Numbered from the stretch's first letter, positions 9,570 to 18,694 are shown. The stretch is 64,000 nucleotides of DNA from Lachnospiraceae bacterium (GCA_024681795.1 JAILAD010000051.1:62001-126000); one strand, 5' to 3'. Program-made: numbers and translations. The notes: generated from the sequence alone by a model not told the origin.

Positions 9570-10244
9570 ATGAGTACGGTTTGTGAAGACTGGCGAAAAT
9601 TTTTCGCGGAAGAATCAAAAAAAGAATATTATCGAAACCTGACCGTAAAGGTAAAGGAGGAATATGACAGATATACCGTATTTCCTCCGAAAGATCAGGT
9701 TTTTGCGGCTTTTCGGTATACCTCGTATGAAAACGTAAAGGTCGTGATTCTGGGACAGGATCCGTATCATAATTATAAACAGGCTCACGGATTATGCTTT
9801 TCGGTGCAGCCCGGTGTCGAGGTCCCGCCGTCTTTAGTCAATATTTATCAGGAACTGCACGACGATCTCGGATGCTATATTCCGAATAACGGTACTCTGA
9901 CGAAATGGGCGAAGCAGGGGGTACTGCTTCTGAATACGGTACTTACGGTGCGTGCACATGAGGCGAATTCGCACAGGGGAATCGGCTGGGAAAATTTCAC
10001 CGATTACGTGATTTCTTTAGTTGATCAAAAACCGGAGCCGGTTGTATTTCTTTTGTGGGGGTCTCCCGCGCAGAGGAAAGAGAGTATGCTTCATAATCCG
10101 AATCATCTTGTACTGAAAGCGCCTCACCCGAGCCCTTTGTCGGCATACCGCGGTTTTTTCGGATGCAGGCATTTTTCAAAGACAAATGAATTTTTGGAAA
10201 ATCACGGACTGGCTCCGATTGACTGGCAAATCGAGAATATTTGA
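9570..10244 (+). CDS. ung: Uracil-DNA glycosylase
   Basis: About 224 residues, family 1 UDG. The water-activating motif [10 protein letters not shown] and the C-terminal [17 protein letters not shown] loop (the normal form is HPSPLS) are both present and complete. The enzyme removes uracil from DNA at the start of base excision repair. The ORF track begins at a GTG (9555) whose only ribosome-binding candidate is too close; I prefer the ATG at 9570, though its own site (AAGAGA) is weak, so the start is uncertain by five codons. It follows hisF by 85 bases and is the last gene before the repeat-rich spacer at 10.3 kb. Confidence 0.95.
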   Translation: MSTVCEDWRKFFAEESKKEYYRNLTVKVKEEYDRYTVFPPKDQVFAAFRYTSYENVKVVILGQDPYHNYKQAHGLCFSVQPGVEVPPSLVNIYQELHDDLGCYIPNNGTLTKWAKQGVLLLNTVLTVRAHEANSHRGIGWENFTDYVISLVDQKPEPVVFLLWGSPAQRKESMLHNPNHLVLKAPHPSPLSAYRGFFGCRHFSKTNEFLENHGLAPIDWQIENI

Positions 10245-10300
10245 CATGTGAAGAGAAAAAGCTTGCATTTTTTATGATAAATTATGATGAAAGAGAGAAT

Positions 10301-10380
10301 TTGGTTTACATAATATTATAACAGAAGATATTTTGGTTTACATAACGCAAATAGTAAAGGCTCTGAAAAGGTTTACATAA
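10301..10380 (+). repeat. Three direct copies of GGTTTACATAA
   Basis: TTGGTTTACATAA occurs at 10301-10313 and 10333-10345, and the core GGTTTACATAA again at 10370-10380. The spacings of 32 and about 35-37 bases are close to three helical turns. They lie in the spacer between ung and the dynamin-like gene, upstream of a consensus promoter. They could be sites for a DNA-binding regulator, or the multiple-repeat end of a lost insertion sequence (IS21-type ends have such internal repeats). Neither reading is proven. Confidence 0.7.
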
Positions 10381-10384
10381 ATAC

Positions 10385-10396
10385 ACTATATATAGT
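10385..10396 (+). promoter_or_regulatory. Upstream palindrome ACTATATATAGT (candidate operator)
   Basis: A perfect 12-base palindrome. Its core CTATATATAG is repeated exactly 41 bases downstream inside the promoter spacer, about four helical turns away, so a dimeric repressor could bind both on the same DNA face. Inference from sequence symmetry only. Confidence 0.4.
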
Positions 10397-10417
10397 TAAA
10401 AATCAGCAAATAATTTT

Positions 10418-10446
10418 TTGACAAATCTATATATAGGGTTTATAAT
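10418..10446 (+). promoter_or_regulatory. Consensus sigma-A promoter with a palindrome in its spacer
   Basis: TTGACA (10418-10423), a 17-base spacer and TATAAT (10441-10446) match the vegetative consensus perfectly. The spacer contains CTATATATAG (10427-10436), the second copy of the palindrome at 10385. A promoter this strong with a symmetrical element between its hexamers suggests tight repression with high output on release. It drives the dynamin-like gene and its overlapping partner; the leader is about 60 bases. Confidence 0.8.
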
Positions 10447-10515
10447 CGTATTGTGTTTGAATAGGGGAGATATGCCCTTTTGGAACACAAATGGGGTTAT
10501 TTTTGGAGGAAATCA

Positions 10516-13128
10516 ATGAAAGAATTAATGATTATGTATCACCCGGTCAAGAAAGAGGTTCGCTTCCTGGCCAAAGCAAAAGGAGAATTTGTGGAAATCC
10601 CTTATGCTATGTGCCCGTGGCTGAATCAGTATGGTCCTGACAAGGGTGAATTTTTATTGCAGAATCATGGAAACAAATTCTTTGAGGACATTTGGGAGCA
10701 GTTCTTAAGAGATCAGGTCAGCATTACCTTTAAGGGAACTAAAATCGACTATGCCGATTTTGTCAAAAAAGTAAAAGAGTATAACAAAAGCAGCGGAGAA
10801 GAGCGGTTCATCATTGAAGATTTTGTTGAGCTTCCTTCCGTTGCGGAAATTTTCCAGAGCGTCAGTGAATTCTGCGATACCACACTGCAGATGCTTGGTG
10901 ACGAGCTTCAGAATTCCGATATCAAAGATTCTTATTTAAGAAGAAAAGCGGAGTTTGAGGAAAAGAAAGCGAAGTTAAACAATTCCGATGTTAATCTCTG
11001 TCTTGTCGGAACTTATTCATCCGGTAAATCCACATTTATCAATGCATTGATCGGCCGCAGAATTCTGCCGGAAAGCATCAATTCCGAGACCGCGAAGATG
11101 TTCCGTATTTCCAATGCACCGAAGCCTTCGGTAGCGTTCAAGATTAAGAAAGGCGGAAATCCGGAACATGAAATTTTAGCGACGATTACGTGGGATGAGG
11201 CAAAGAAGAAATTTGCATTCCATTCTGACGAACCCTGTGAATTCACGGAAGAGAAAGTAAACGGAGAAATCAATTCTTCGATTATGTTCCGTCTTCAGCA
11301 GCATGAGCAGTTATATCAGATTCTGAAGAAATTAAATGATATTCCGAACCATACGGATGCGGATAATGAGGAATTCGTGGACGGAATCATTGATGTTTAT
11401 TTCCCGATTCCTCTGGGGAAAAATATCAACTTTACATTCTACGATACCCCGGGTACCGATTCGAATTCCAACGAACATCTTCTTGTTCTTCAGAAAGCCC
11501 TGCAGCAGCAGACAAACTCCATTCTAATCGTTTTATACGAGCCGACCAAGATGGAAGGAACCGGTAACTCGATTCTGTATAACTTAATCGGCGACAGCAA
11601 TGACAAGAAGAACGATACAAAGGTTACGATTGACCTTGCACGTTCCCTGCATATCATTAACCAGTCCGATACCAAATCCTTGGAAGATTTAAAGGAACTT
11701 CGCAATAAGAAAGTGGAAGTTACCTTAAAGGAAACCGATAAGATTTATAACGAAGAAGCAGAACAGATTGATCTTGCAAAAGAGCGTTTGTTCTTCGTAT
11801 CCGCGAAAGCGGCATATATCGCAAAAGCCATCGGTAATAACGTGGATACCGAGGAAGAAAGAAGATGGCTTGCAAACCACAAAGGCGAAATCAACAATGA
11901 GCCGGTACAGGATCCGTTCCTTCGCGAGAATGCTCCGAAGCAGGAAGTGGAAACCGGTATGTATTTTAAACTGGACAAGCTTGCCAATTCCGAGAATGAA
12001 ACAAAGCAGTTAATCAAGGACTGCAACGCGGAATTAAAGAAATGCCAGAATCCGGAAGATACTTCCCTTTACCCGATTGTACAGCGTATCTACGTTAACT
12101 CCGGTATGTATGCAATCGAGAAGGAAATCATCCGCTACGCACAGAAATACGCACTGGCCGTTAAGGCAAAAGGTCTGTATGACGGAATTTCCAGCGTCGT
12201 TAATTTTATCCGTGAGGATTACGAAGTAATCGAGAATCAGGCCCGTCTCTCCAAAGAGGAGATTGAGCGCAATATCGATACCATGAAGAACAGCATGGTT
12301 CGTGACATTGACGCGGCATATGCGGATTATATGCAGAATATCACAACCGAGAGCCTGGTATTCCAGATTGACGATATCAACCAGCTTTATACGGTTATCG
12401 AAAACCGTAAAATCCAGGCCGGAAAGATTGCAGACAAGATGAAATGGATTGCAATCCGTCCGGAAGTTTTCGAAGAGAAGAACAACATTATCCGTAACGA
12501 ACTGAACCGTTATCTGGAAGAGATTGATAACAGTTACAAGAATAACCGCGGAAGAATTCTGCAGCAGCAGATTGATGAATTAAAGGGTATTATTATCCAG
12601 AAGATTACCGGATACAAGGGAATCGATGAGAACTTAATCCGCCGGATTACCAATGTTTCCGAAACCCAGATTCCGCCTTCATCCTTAAAGGCATTGAAGA
12701 TGGACGAGTATATCAATAAGCAGAAAGCGATTTTCATTTTCTCGACGAACAATAAAAAGAACTATAAGGCCGATGTTGAGCAGATGTTTGCCAATACGAC
12801 CAAAGTTCAGTTTGATGCATATATCAACGAGATTATGGAAGTTGCCAGAGATAAGACCACTGAACTGATTCAGGAATTCAAGAACAATATTGATTCCATT
12901 TCCAGTTCCCTGGAACTTCTGATTAAAGATGAGAGGCGTGCTTCCGAAGAGCAGTTAAAGGCGAAAACCGTACTTGATTTAGTCGGTAAGATGGATGACG
13001 AACTCAACAAGAAAATCTGGGGAGAAGAGGAAATCAAGCAGGCGGAAGACGTTATCCTTGGAAAGAAGGATGAGAAGAAAGAAGAGGATAAGGATGAAAA
13101 AAAGGAAGAGAAAAAGGATGACGAGTAA
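10516..13128 (+). CDS. Dynamin-like large GTPase
   Basis: About 870 residues. The GTPase domain begins near residue 155 with G1 LVGTYSSGKSTF, a possible G2 around INSETAK, G3 FYDTPGTDS and a G4-like NQSD. Long helical regions follow, with a Lys/Asp/Glu-rich tail, as in bacterial dynamin-like proteins that bind or remodel membranes. The first ~140 residues are an extra domain I do not recognise. The ATG at 10516 follows GGAGG by seven bases; the ORF-track TTG at 10480 lies upstream of that site and is rejected. The stop overlaps the next start (TAATG), so the downstream membrane protein is translationally coupled. Known bacterial dynamins act in membrane repair, fission or phage defence; no role can be assigned here. 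Confidence 0.85.
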   Translation: MKELMIMYHPVKKEVRFLAKAKGEFVEIPYAMCPWLNQYGPDKGEFLLQNHGNKFFEDIWEQFLRDQVSITFKGTKIDYADFVKKVKEYNKSSGEERFIIEDFVELPSVAEIFQSVSEFCDTTLQMLGDELQNSDIKDSYLRRKAEFEEKKAKLNNSDVNLCLVGTYSSGKSTFINALIGRRILPESINSETAKMFRISNAPKPSVAFKIKKGGNPEHEILATITWDEAKKKFAFHSDEPCEFTEEKVNGEINSSIMFRLQQHEQLYQILKKLNDIPNHTDADNEEFVDGIIDVYFPIPLGKNINFTFYDTPGTDSNSNEHLLVLQKALQQQTNSILIVLYEPTKMEGTGNSILYNLIGDSNDKKNDTKVTIDLARSLHIINQSDTKSLEDLKELRNKKVEVTLKETDKIYNEEAEQIDLAKERLFFVSAKAAYIAKAIGNNVDTEEERRWLANHKGEINNEPVQDPFLRENAPKQEVETGMYFKLDKLANSENETKQLIKDCNAELKKCQNPEDTSLYPIVQRIYVNSGMYAIEKEIIRYAQKYALAVKAKGLYDGISSVVNFIREDYEVIENQARLSKEEIERNIDTMKNSMVRDIDAAYADYMQNITTESLVFQIDDINQLYTVIENRKIQAGKIADKMKWIAIRPEVFEEKNNIIRNELNRYLEEIDNSYKNNRGRILQQQIDELKGIIIQKITGYKGIDENLIRRITNVSETQIPPSSLKALKMDEYINKQKAIFIFSTNNKKNYKADVEQMFANTTKVQFDAYINEIMEVARDKTTELIQEFKNNIDSISSSLELLIKDERRASEEQLKAKTVLDLVGKMDDELNKKIWGEEEIKQAEDVILGKKDEKKEEDKDEKKEEKKDDE

Positions 13129-14771
13129 TGAGTAAGAATTCTGACAAGAGTACTTCCAAAGGTACTTCTGGTTCATTAATTGAATTTCTTCGTGACGAAG
13201 AATTCTGGTACATCCTTTTAACATTTTATTTCTTTATCCGTAATGTATCCTATGTTTATTCCAAGCAGGGAATGCTTTTAAATTCCGATGCATCCGGTGA
13301 GATGATTCTTGCCGATCACTTAAACAAAGTCGGCGGATTTCTTTCCAAAGACTGGTTTTATTCATCGGAACTTCGAGTTTTAAACACACAGATTGTATAT
13401 AAGCTGGGACTTTTGTTTTTCCCACACAACTGGCATTTAGCCCGTACCTTTTCGGTCGGGCTATTTATGTTGCTTTTAATTGCGGCAGGCTGGTATTTAA
13501 TGTGGGTAATCGGAAAGAAAAAGAAGGGCTTTCTGGCAGCTGCAATTCTGATTTGTCCGTTCGGACAGTGGTATGCCTGGAATGTAATTTATAATTCCTA
13601 TTATGTTCCGCATATTGTAATTTCGTTTGTTTCCGTAGCAATGTTTATTCACCTGCTGAAAACGGATAAGAAGGCTTTAAGAATCGTTTTGACAGTGCTG
13701 TCTGTAGTTCTTGCGTTTGTTGCGGGACTTGGCGGTGTGCGTCAGCTTATGGTCTGCTATATTCCGCTCTGGATTGCTGTTGTAATTCTTTTCCTTTCGG
13801 AATTTTGGAAAAAAACGGATGCGGAAATGGAAAACAGTAAACGGGAAAACGGTAAAACGGGATTTGAGGGAAGCAGATTCTTTATGCCGGTTATTGCGAG
13901 CGGGATTTTAGCCGGAAGTTTTGCAGGCTATCTGGTAAATGAAAAGATACTGTCTCAGATTTTCAGCTTTAAAGATTATACCGAAACCATCTGGATGGAG
14001 TTTAATTTCGAAAATGTCAAAATAGTTCTGGAACAGCTTTGCAGACAGTTCGGTTGGATTCCGTATGTGAAGGTACTCGGATTTGAAGGCGTTGTGAATT
14101 TTATAAGCGTTGTTCTGATGATTGCGATGGTTGCGGCATTCATCATTCAGTGGAAGCGGTTTAAGAGGCTTTCAAAAGAAGAGAAGATTCTCCTTATGTA
14201 TACAACCATCGGTTCGGCTTTGATGCTTTTCCTGTTTGCTGAGACATGGGTTTATAATGAATCCTATTGGATTCCGATTCTTCCGTTTATGTTCCTGCCG
14301 TTGATTCTTTTAATCCGGGTTGAGGGAAAAGATATCAGGGGAATTCTGTTTTCGGGTGCGCTTATGCTGACGCTTTTCCTGATTGGTATTTCAACCGGAA
14401 AGCATCCGTTTATTATCGGTGTTCCGGGCGAGGAGCAGATTAAGAAAGTATCCTACTGGCTGGAAGAGCAGGATGAGTATACAAAGGGTATTGCGGCATT
14501 CTGGTCCGCTCCGGTGGTAACGGAACTTACGGACGGTAAGATAGAGATGTGGACAGTGGAAGATTATGAGCACCTGGAACCGTCTACCTGGCTTCAGGTG
14601 AAATCCCATATAAACCTTCCGGAAGGCAGGGTATTCGTGCTGATTCCCTGCAGTTCTGCAGATGCGGATCCGTATCGAAAGGAAGAACTGAAGGACAGGA
14701 TTATCTATAATGACGGCGAATACATTGTATACGGGCTTGAGAATTATATGGAGTATTTCGGAACTGAATAG
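13128..14771 (+). CDS. Polytopic membrane protein coupled to the dynamin-like GTPase (GT-C-like)
   Basis: A 547-residue protein with a short charged cytoplasmic N-terminus, then about ten to twelve membrane helices and a soluble C-terminal domain. After the first helix it carries NSDASGEMILADHL, an acidic loop in the place where GT-C glycosyltransferases keep the catalytic aspartate. The overall layout resembles uncharacterised Lachnospiraceae GT-C-like proteins. Its ATG overlaps the TAA of the GTPase gene by one base, so the two are made in a linked ratio and may work together at the membrane. It ends at a strong bidirectional terminator. Glycosyl transfer is inference; a transport or scaffold role is not excluded. 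Confidence 0.6.
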   Translation: MSKNSDKSTSKGTSGSLIEFLRDEEFWYILLTFYFFIRNVSYVYSKQGMLLNSDASGEMILADHLNKVGGFLSKDWFYSSELRVLNTQIVYKLGLLFFPHNWHLARTFSVGLFMLLLIAAGWYLMWVIGKKKKGFLAAAILICPFGQWYAWNVIYNSYYVPHIVISFVSVAMFIHLLKTDKKALRIVLTVLSVVLAFVAGLGGVRQLMVCYIPLWIAVVILFLSEFWKKTDAEMENSKRENGKTGFEGSRFFMPVIASGILAGSFAGYLVNEKILSQIFSFKDYTETIWMEFNFENVKIVLEQLCRQFGWIPYVKVLGFEGVVNFISVVLMIAMVAAFIIQWKRFKRLSKEEKILLMYTTIGSALMLFLFAETWVYNESYWIPILPFMFLPLILLIRVEGKDIRGILFSGALMLTLFLIGISTGKHPFIIGVPGEEQIKKVSYWLEEQDEYTKGIAAFWSAPVVTELTDGKIEMWTVEDYEHLEPSTWLQVKSHINLPEGRVFVLIPCSSADADPYRKEELKDRIIYNDGEYIVYGLENYMEYFGTE

Positions 14772-14838
14772 AACCGGTTGTGTCCGCTGATTTTTCCTTT
14801 TTTGAAGAGATTATCACAGACTAAATATTGAATAAAAA

Positions 14839-14871
14839 ACCCTGCGGAATATCCTCCGCAGGGTTCTTTTT
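14839..14871. terminator. Bidirectional terminator
   Basis: AACCCTGCGGA and TCCGCAGGGTT form an 11-base-pair stem around a short loop, with an A-run on the left and TTCTTTTTATTT on the right. It separates the dynamin operon from the convergent pyruvate:ferredoxin oxidoreductase gene and can serve both. Confidence 0.9.
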
Positions 14872-14900
14872 ATTTGTTATGTTTTGCTGTTGAAACCGGA

Positions 14901-17900
14901 TTAGCTGTAGAGCTGTACCAGTTTAAGCAGATGCTGATATCTCTCGTTTGCAACCTTTTCGGATTCTGCGAAGAGTTTTTCAGCTCTTTCAGGGAACGGC
15001 TTAACAAGTCTGGTGTATCTGGATTCGTTGTTTAAGAATTCCTGATAGCTTCCGTCACCTTCCTTGGAGGTAAGAGTGAACGGATTCTTTCCTTCTGCCT
15101 TAAGTGCAGGGTTGAAGGAGAAGAGGTTCCAGTAACCTGCTTTAACAGCCTTCTTCATTTCATCCTGGCAGTGATTCATACCGCCCTTAGCGATACCGTG
15201 AAGTTCGCAGGGAGCGTAGCCGATGATTAAGGAAGGTCCGTTGTATGCTTCTGCCTCGGCGATAGCCTTAACAGCCTGTGCGGGATTTGCACCAAGTGCA
15301 ATCTGTGCAACATATACATAGCCGTAGCTCATTGCGATTTCAGCAAGGCTCTTCTTGGAGATTTCCTTACCTGCTGCAGCGAACTGGCAAACCTCACCGA
15401 TGTTGGAAGCCTTGGAAGCCTGTCCACCGGTATTGGAGTACATTTCGGTATCGAATACCATTACATTTACGTTCTCACCGGAAGCAAGGACATGATCAAG
15501 TCCGCCGAAGCCGATATCATATGCCCAGCCGTCACCACCGAAGATCCAGATGGATTTCTTGGAGAGGTAATCCTTCTTTGCAAGGATTTCCTTAGCTGCT
15601 TCGGAGCCGTTTGCTTCAAGTGCTGCAATAAGTGCATCGGTAGGAGCAACGTTCTCGTTGGTGGAATCCTTGGTAGCAAGATATGCATCGATTGCAGGAG
15701 CAAGGGAAGCATCAGATTTAAGTTCTTCCAGTTTAGCGATTAACTGGTCACGAATTACTTTCTGTCCGAGATACATACCGAAACCGTGCTCAGCGTTATC
15801 CTCGAATAAGGAGTTGGACCAAGCGGGTCCCTTTAAGGAATCCTTGTTAACGGTGTAAGGTGATGTAGCAGCAGGACCGCCCCAGATAGAAGAGCATCCG
15901 GTTGCATTGGAGATGAACATATGCTCACCGAAGAGCTGGGTAATCAGTCTTGCATAAGAGGTCTCGGCACATCCTGCACAGGATCCGGAGAACTCAAGCA
16001 GCGGCTGATTGTACTGGGAGTTAATCGGGGTAATTCCGTTAGCAAGTGCAGGTTTCAGTTCCTTCTTGCCAACGTTTGCTACTAAGTAGTCAAATACAGG
16101 CTGCTCAGCTGCCTGGGATTCCTGAGGAACCATCTTGAGTGCTTCGTTAGCCTTAGGACAAACGGTTACGCACTCGCCGCATCCCATACAGTCAAGAGGA
16201 GATACGGTCATGGTGTACTTCATGGAAGCATCAGCTGCGTGTTTGGAATCAGCAAGCTTGATGTTGGAAGGAGCAGCAGCAACTTCATCTGCATTTAAGA
16301 TGAAAGGACGAATGGTAGCATGGGAGCATACAAATGCACAGCTGTTACACTGTAAGCATGCTTCAGCGTTCCACTCGGGAACCATAACTGCGGTACCGCG
16401 CTTCTCGTATGCGGAAGCACCGGTTTCGAACTGTCCGTCAGCGTTGTCCTTGAATGCGGAAACAGGAAGGCTGTAACCATCCATTAAGCCAATCGGATCA
16501 AGGAGTTCGTTAACCATCTTAACGGTTGCGGGACGACCTGCACGATTGATTTCCTTCTTCTCGTCAACTGCATCAGCCCAGTCAGCAGGAACTTCTACTT
16601 TGTGGATTGCGTCAACGCCGGCGTCAATTGCTTTGTAGTTCATTTCAACAACTGCATCACCCTTCTTGGAGTAGGACTTCTTAGCAGCAGCCTTCATGAA
16701 TTCGATAGCCTGATCGATCGGCATAACGTTTGCAAGTTTAAAGAATGCGGACTGCAGAATCGTGTTGGTTCTCTTGCCCATTCCGATTTCAATAGCCTTG
16801 TCAATAGCGTTGATGGTATAAAGCTGAATGTTATTCTTTGCAATATATCTCTTTGCTTCTGCAGGCATGTGATTATTTAATTCTTCATCGGACCACTGGC
16901 AGTTGATCATAAAGATTCCGCCCGGCTTAACGTCCTGAACCATCTTGTATCCCTTTACTACGTAAGAAGGATTGTGGCATGCAACGAAGTCAGCCTGGTT
17001 GATGTAGTACGGGCTTCTGATCGGCTTGTCACCGAAACGTAAGTGGGAGATGGTGATACCACCGGTCTTCTTGGAGTCATACTGGAAGTATGCCTGGATG
17101 TATTTATCGGTATGGTCACCGATAATCTTGGTGGAGTTCTTGTTAGCACCTACGGTACCGTCACCGCCGAGACCCCAGAACTTGCATTCTACGGTTCCTT
17201 CTGCGGAAGTGATGGGAGCGGGTTTTACTTCAGGTAAGGAAAGATTGGTAACGTCATCCACGATACCGATGGTGAAACGGCTCTTCGGAGCGTCCTTCTC
17301 AAGTTCGGTATAAATAGCGAAAATGGAAGAAGGAGCGGTATCCTTGGAACCTAAACCGTAACGGCCTGCGGTAAGGATGATGTCGTTAAGGCCTGCTTCA
17401 CGAAGTGTGGTGGCAACATCAAGGTAAAGAGGCTCACCGAGGGATCCGGGCTCTTTGGTTCTGTCAAGAACAGCAACCTTTTTAGCGGTCTTCGGAAGCA
17501 CTTTAAGGAGTGCGGAAGAAACCCAGGGTCTGTAAAGACGAACCTTGATTAAGCCGACTTTCTCACCCTTAGCGGTTAAGTAATCGATTACTTCCTCTGC
17601 AACATCACATACGGAACCCATAGCGATGATGACACGGTCAGCATCCTCTGCACCGTAGTAGTTGAATAAGTCGTAATTGGTGCCGAGCTTCTCGTTTACT
17701 TTTTTCATGTATTTTTCAACAACCGCGGGAAGTGCATCATAAACGGAGTTGCATGCTTCACGATGCTGGAAGAATACGTCGTCGTTTTCGTGAGAACCTC
17801 TCATGGTCGGATGCTCGGGATTCAGTGCATGAGCACGGAAAGCAGCAACAGCATCCATGTTGGTCATTTCTTTTAAGTCTTCATAATCCCAGATTTCGAT

Positions 17901-18446
17901 TTTCTGAATTTCGTGGGAGGTACGGAAACCGTCGAAGAAGTTTAAGAAAGGAACCTTGCCGTCGATTGCGGAAAGATGAGCAACCGGGCTTAAGTCCATA
18001 ACTTCCTGGGGATTGGATTCAGCCATCATGGCGAAACCGGTCTGACGGCATGCGTAAACGTCACTGTGGTCACCGAAGATGTTCAGGGACTGGGTAGCAA
18101 CGCAACGTGCGGAAACGTCGAATACGCAGGGAAGCTGCTCTGCAGCAATCTTGTACATATTCGGGATCATCAGAAGAAGACCCTGGGAAGCGGTAAAAGT
18201 AGTTGTGATAGCACCTGCTGCCAGAGAGCCGTGCACGGTTCCTGCTGCACCTGCTTCAGACTGCATCTCGGTAACTTTTACGGTGTTGCCGAAGATGTTC
18301 TTTCTTCCCTCAGCAGACCACTGATCAACGTAGTCAGCCATAGGAGAAGAAGGGGTGATGGGATAAATACCGGCTACTTCAGTAAACGCATAAGCTACAT
18401 GAGCCGCAGCGGTATTACCATCCATTGACTGTTTTTGTCTAGACAT
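14901..18446 (-). CDS. nifJ: Pyruvate:ferredoxin (flavodoxin) oxidoreductase, single chain
   Basis: About 1,181 residues, full length for homodimeric PFOR. The N-terminal substrate/TPP domain has YPITPSSPMADY. Two ferredoxin-type motifs (CLQCNSCAFVCSH and CMGCGECVTVCPKA) bind two [4Fe-4S] clusters, and the C-terminal TPP domain shows GCSSIWGG and GDGWAYDIGFGG. It converts pyruvate, CoA and oxidised ferredoxin to acetyl-CoA, CO2 and reduced ferredoxin, the main electron source for the Hnd hydrogenase and Rnf encoded nearby. I chose the ATG at 18446, ten bases after AAGGAGG, over the TTG two codons earlier. It has its own promoter and a cre-like element upstream. Codon use is even and strongly biased, as expected for a highly expressed gene. 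Confidence 0.97.
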   Translation of the reverse strand: MSRQKQSMDGNTAAAHVAYAFTEVAGIYPITPSSPMADYVDQWSAEGRKNIFGNTVKVTEMQSEAGAAGTVHGSLAAGAITTTFTASQGLLLMIPNMYKIAAEQLPCVFDVSARCVATQSLNIFGDHSDVYACRQTGFAMMAESNPQEVMDLSPVAHLSAIDGKVPFLNFFDGFRTSHEIQKIEIWDYEDLKEMTNMDAVAAFRAHALNPEHPTMRGSHENDDVFFQHREACNSVYDALPAVVEKYMKKVNEKLGTNYDLFNYYGAEDADRVIIAMGSVCDVAEEVIDYLTAKGEKVGLIKVRLYRPWVSSALLKVLPKTAKKVAVLDRTKEPGSLGEPLYLDVATTLREAGLNDIILTAGRYGLGSKDTAPSSIFAIYTELEKDAPKSRFTIGIVDDVTNLSLPEVKPAPITSAEGTVECKFWGLGGDGTVGANKNSTKIIGDHTDKYIQAYFQYDSKKTGGITISHLRFGDKPIRSPYYINQADFVACHNPSYVVKGYKMVQDVKPGGIFMINCQWSDEELNNHMPAEAKRYIAKNNIQLYTINAIDKAIEIGMGKRTNTILQSAFFKLANVMPIDQAIEFMKAAAKKSYSKKGDAVVEMNYKAIDAGVDAIHKVEVPADWADAVDEKKEINRAGRPATVKMVNELLDPIGLMDGYSLPVSAFKDNADGQFETGASAYEKRGTAVMVPEWNAEACLQCNSCAFVCSHATIRPFILNADEVAAAPSNIKLADSKHAADASMKYTMTVSPLDCMGCGECVTVCPKANEALKMVPQESQAAEQPVFDYLVANVGKKELKPALANGITPINSQYNQPLLEFSGSCAGCAETSYARLITQLFGEHMFISNATGCSSIWGGPAATSPYTVNKDSLKGPAWSNSLFEDNAEHGFGMYLGQKVIRDQLIAKLEELKSDASLAPAIDAYLATKDSTNENVAPTDALIAALEANGSEAAKEILAKKDYLSKKSIWIFGGDGWAYDIGFGGLDHVLASGENVNVMVFDTEMYSNTGGQASKASNIGEVCQFAAAGKEISKKSLAEIAMSYGYVYVAQIALGANPAQAVKAIAEAEAYNGPSLIIGYAPCELHGIAKGGMNHCQDEMKKAVKAGYWNLFSFNPALKAEGKNPFTLTSKEGDGSYQEFLNNESRYTRLVKPFPERAEKLFAESEKVANERYQHLLKLVQLYS

Positions 18447-18502
18447 AGTCAAAAGTCCTCCTTAATATATATTTAGTTAATACGAAACGTCTTAACATTC
18501 CC

Positions 18503-18531
18503 ATTATATAGGAAATTATTTTTTTTGTAAA
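18503..18531 (-). promoter_or_regulatory. Promoter of the pyruvate:ferredoxin oxidoreductase gene
   Basis: On the reverse strand, TTTACA, a 17-base spacer and TATAAT lie about 60 bases before the start codon. The leader of roughly 50 bases holds only the AAGGAGG site. Confidence 0.7.
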
Positions 18532-18593
18532 TGCGAACGGAATTGAAAAAATGTTGATTTTACGGGATTTTTTGACTGTTCATAAAAAATTCA

Positions 18594-18611
18594 TTTTGTA
18601 AATTTGTTACA
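18594..18611. promoter_or_regulatory. TTTTGTAAATTTG motif with TGTAA/TTACA dyad
   Basis: TTTTGTAAATTTG at 18594-18606 also occurs exactly at 25693-25705 upstream of the hnd hydrogenase operon. Here it forms an inverted repeat, TGTAA-ATTTG-TTACA. It lies about 65 bases upstream of the oxidoreductase -35. A shared redox regulator (for instance Rex-like, though it does not fit the 18-base Rex consensus) is a possibility, not a demonstration. Confidence 0.35.
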
Positions 18612-18615
18612 TTTT

Positions 18616-18631
18616 ATGAAAACGCTTACAT
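18616..18631. promoter_or_regulatory. cre-like site (CcpA binding)
   Basis: ATGAAAACGCTTACAT fits the catabolite responsive element consensus WTGNAANCGNWWNCAW at every defined position. Its centre is about 125-130 bases upstream of the expected oxidoreductase transcription start and about 70 bases upstream of the GNAT gene -10 box. From upstream, CcpA could activate the oxidoreductase gene when sugar is plentiful; effect and target are inferred. Confidence 0.6.
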
Positions 18632-18685
18632 TTTGCGCTCTTTTGATAAAACGGCAAACGGAACAGGAACGGTCCGTAAAAAATG

Positions 18686-18694
18686 TGATATAAT
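18686..18694 (+). promoter_or_regulatory. Extended -10 promoter of the GNAT gene
   Basis: TGATATAAT is a TGn-extended -10 element, about 75 bases before the ATG at 18770. No convincing -35 is visible. Confidence 0.5.

Noticed and set aside
10245-10300. Possible terminator after ung (AAAAAGCTTGCATTTTTT)
   Set aside because: The pairing is interrupted and the stem is too short to support.
10480-10515. ORF-track TTG start for the dynamin-like gene
   Set aside because: The GGAGG ribosome binding site lies downstream of it and points to the ATG at 10516.
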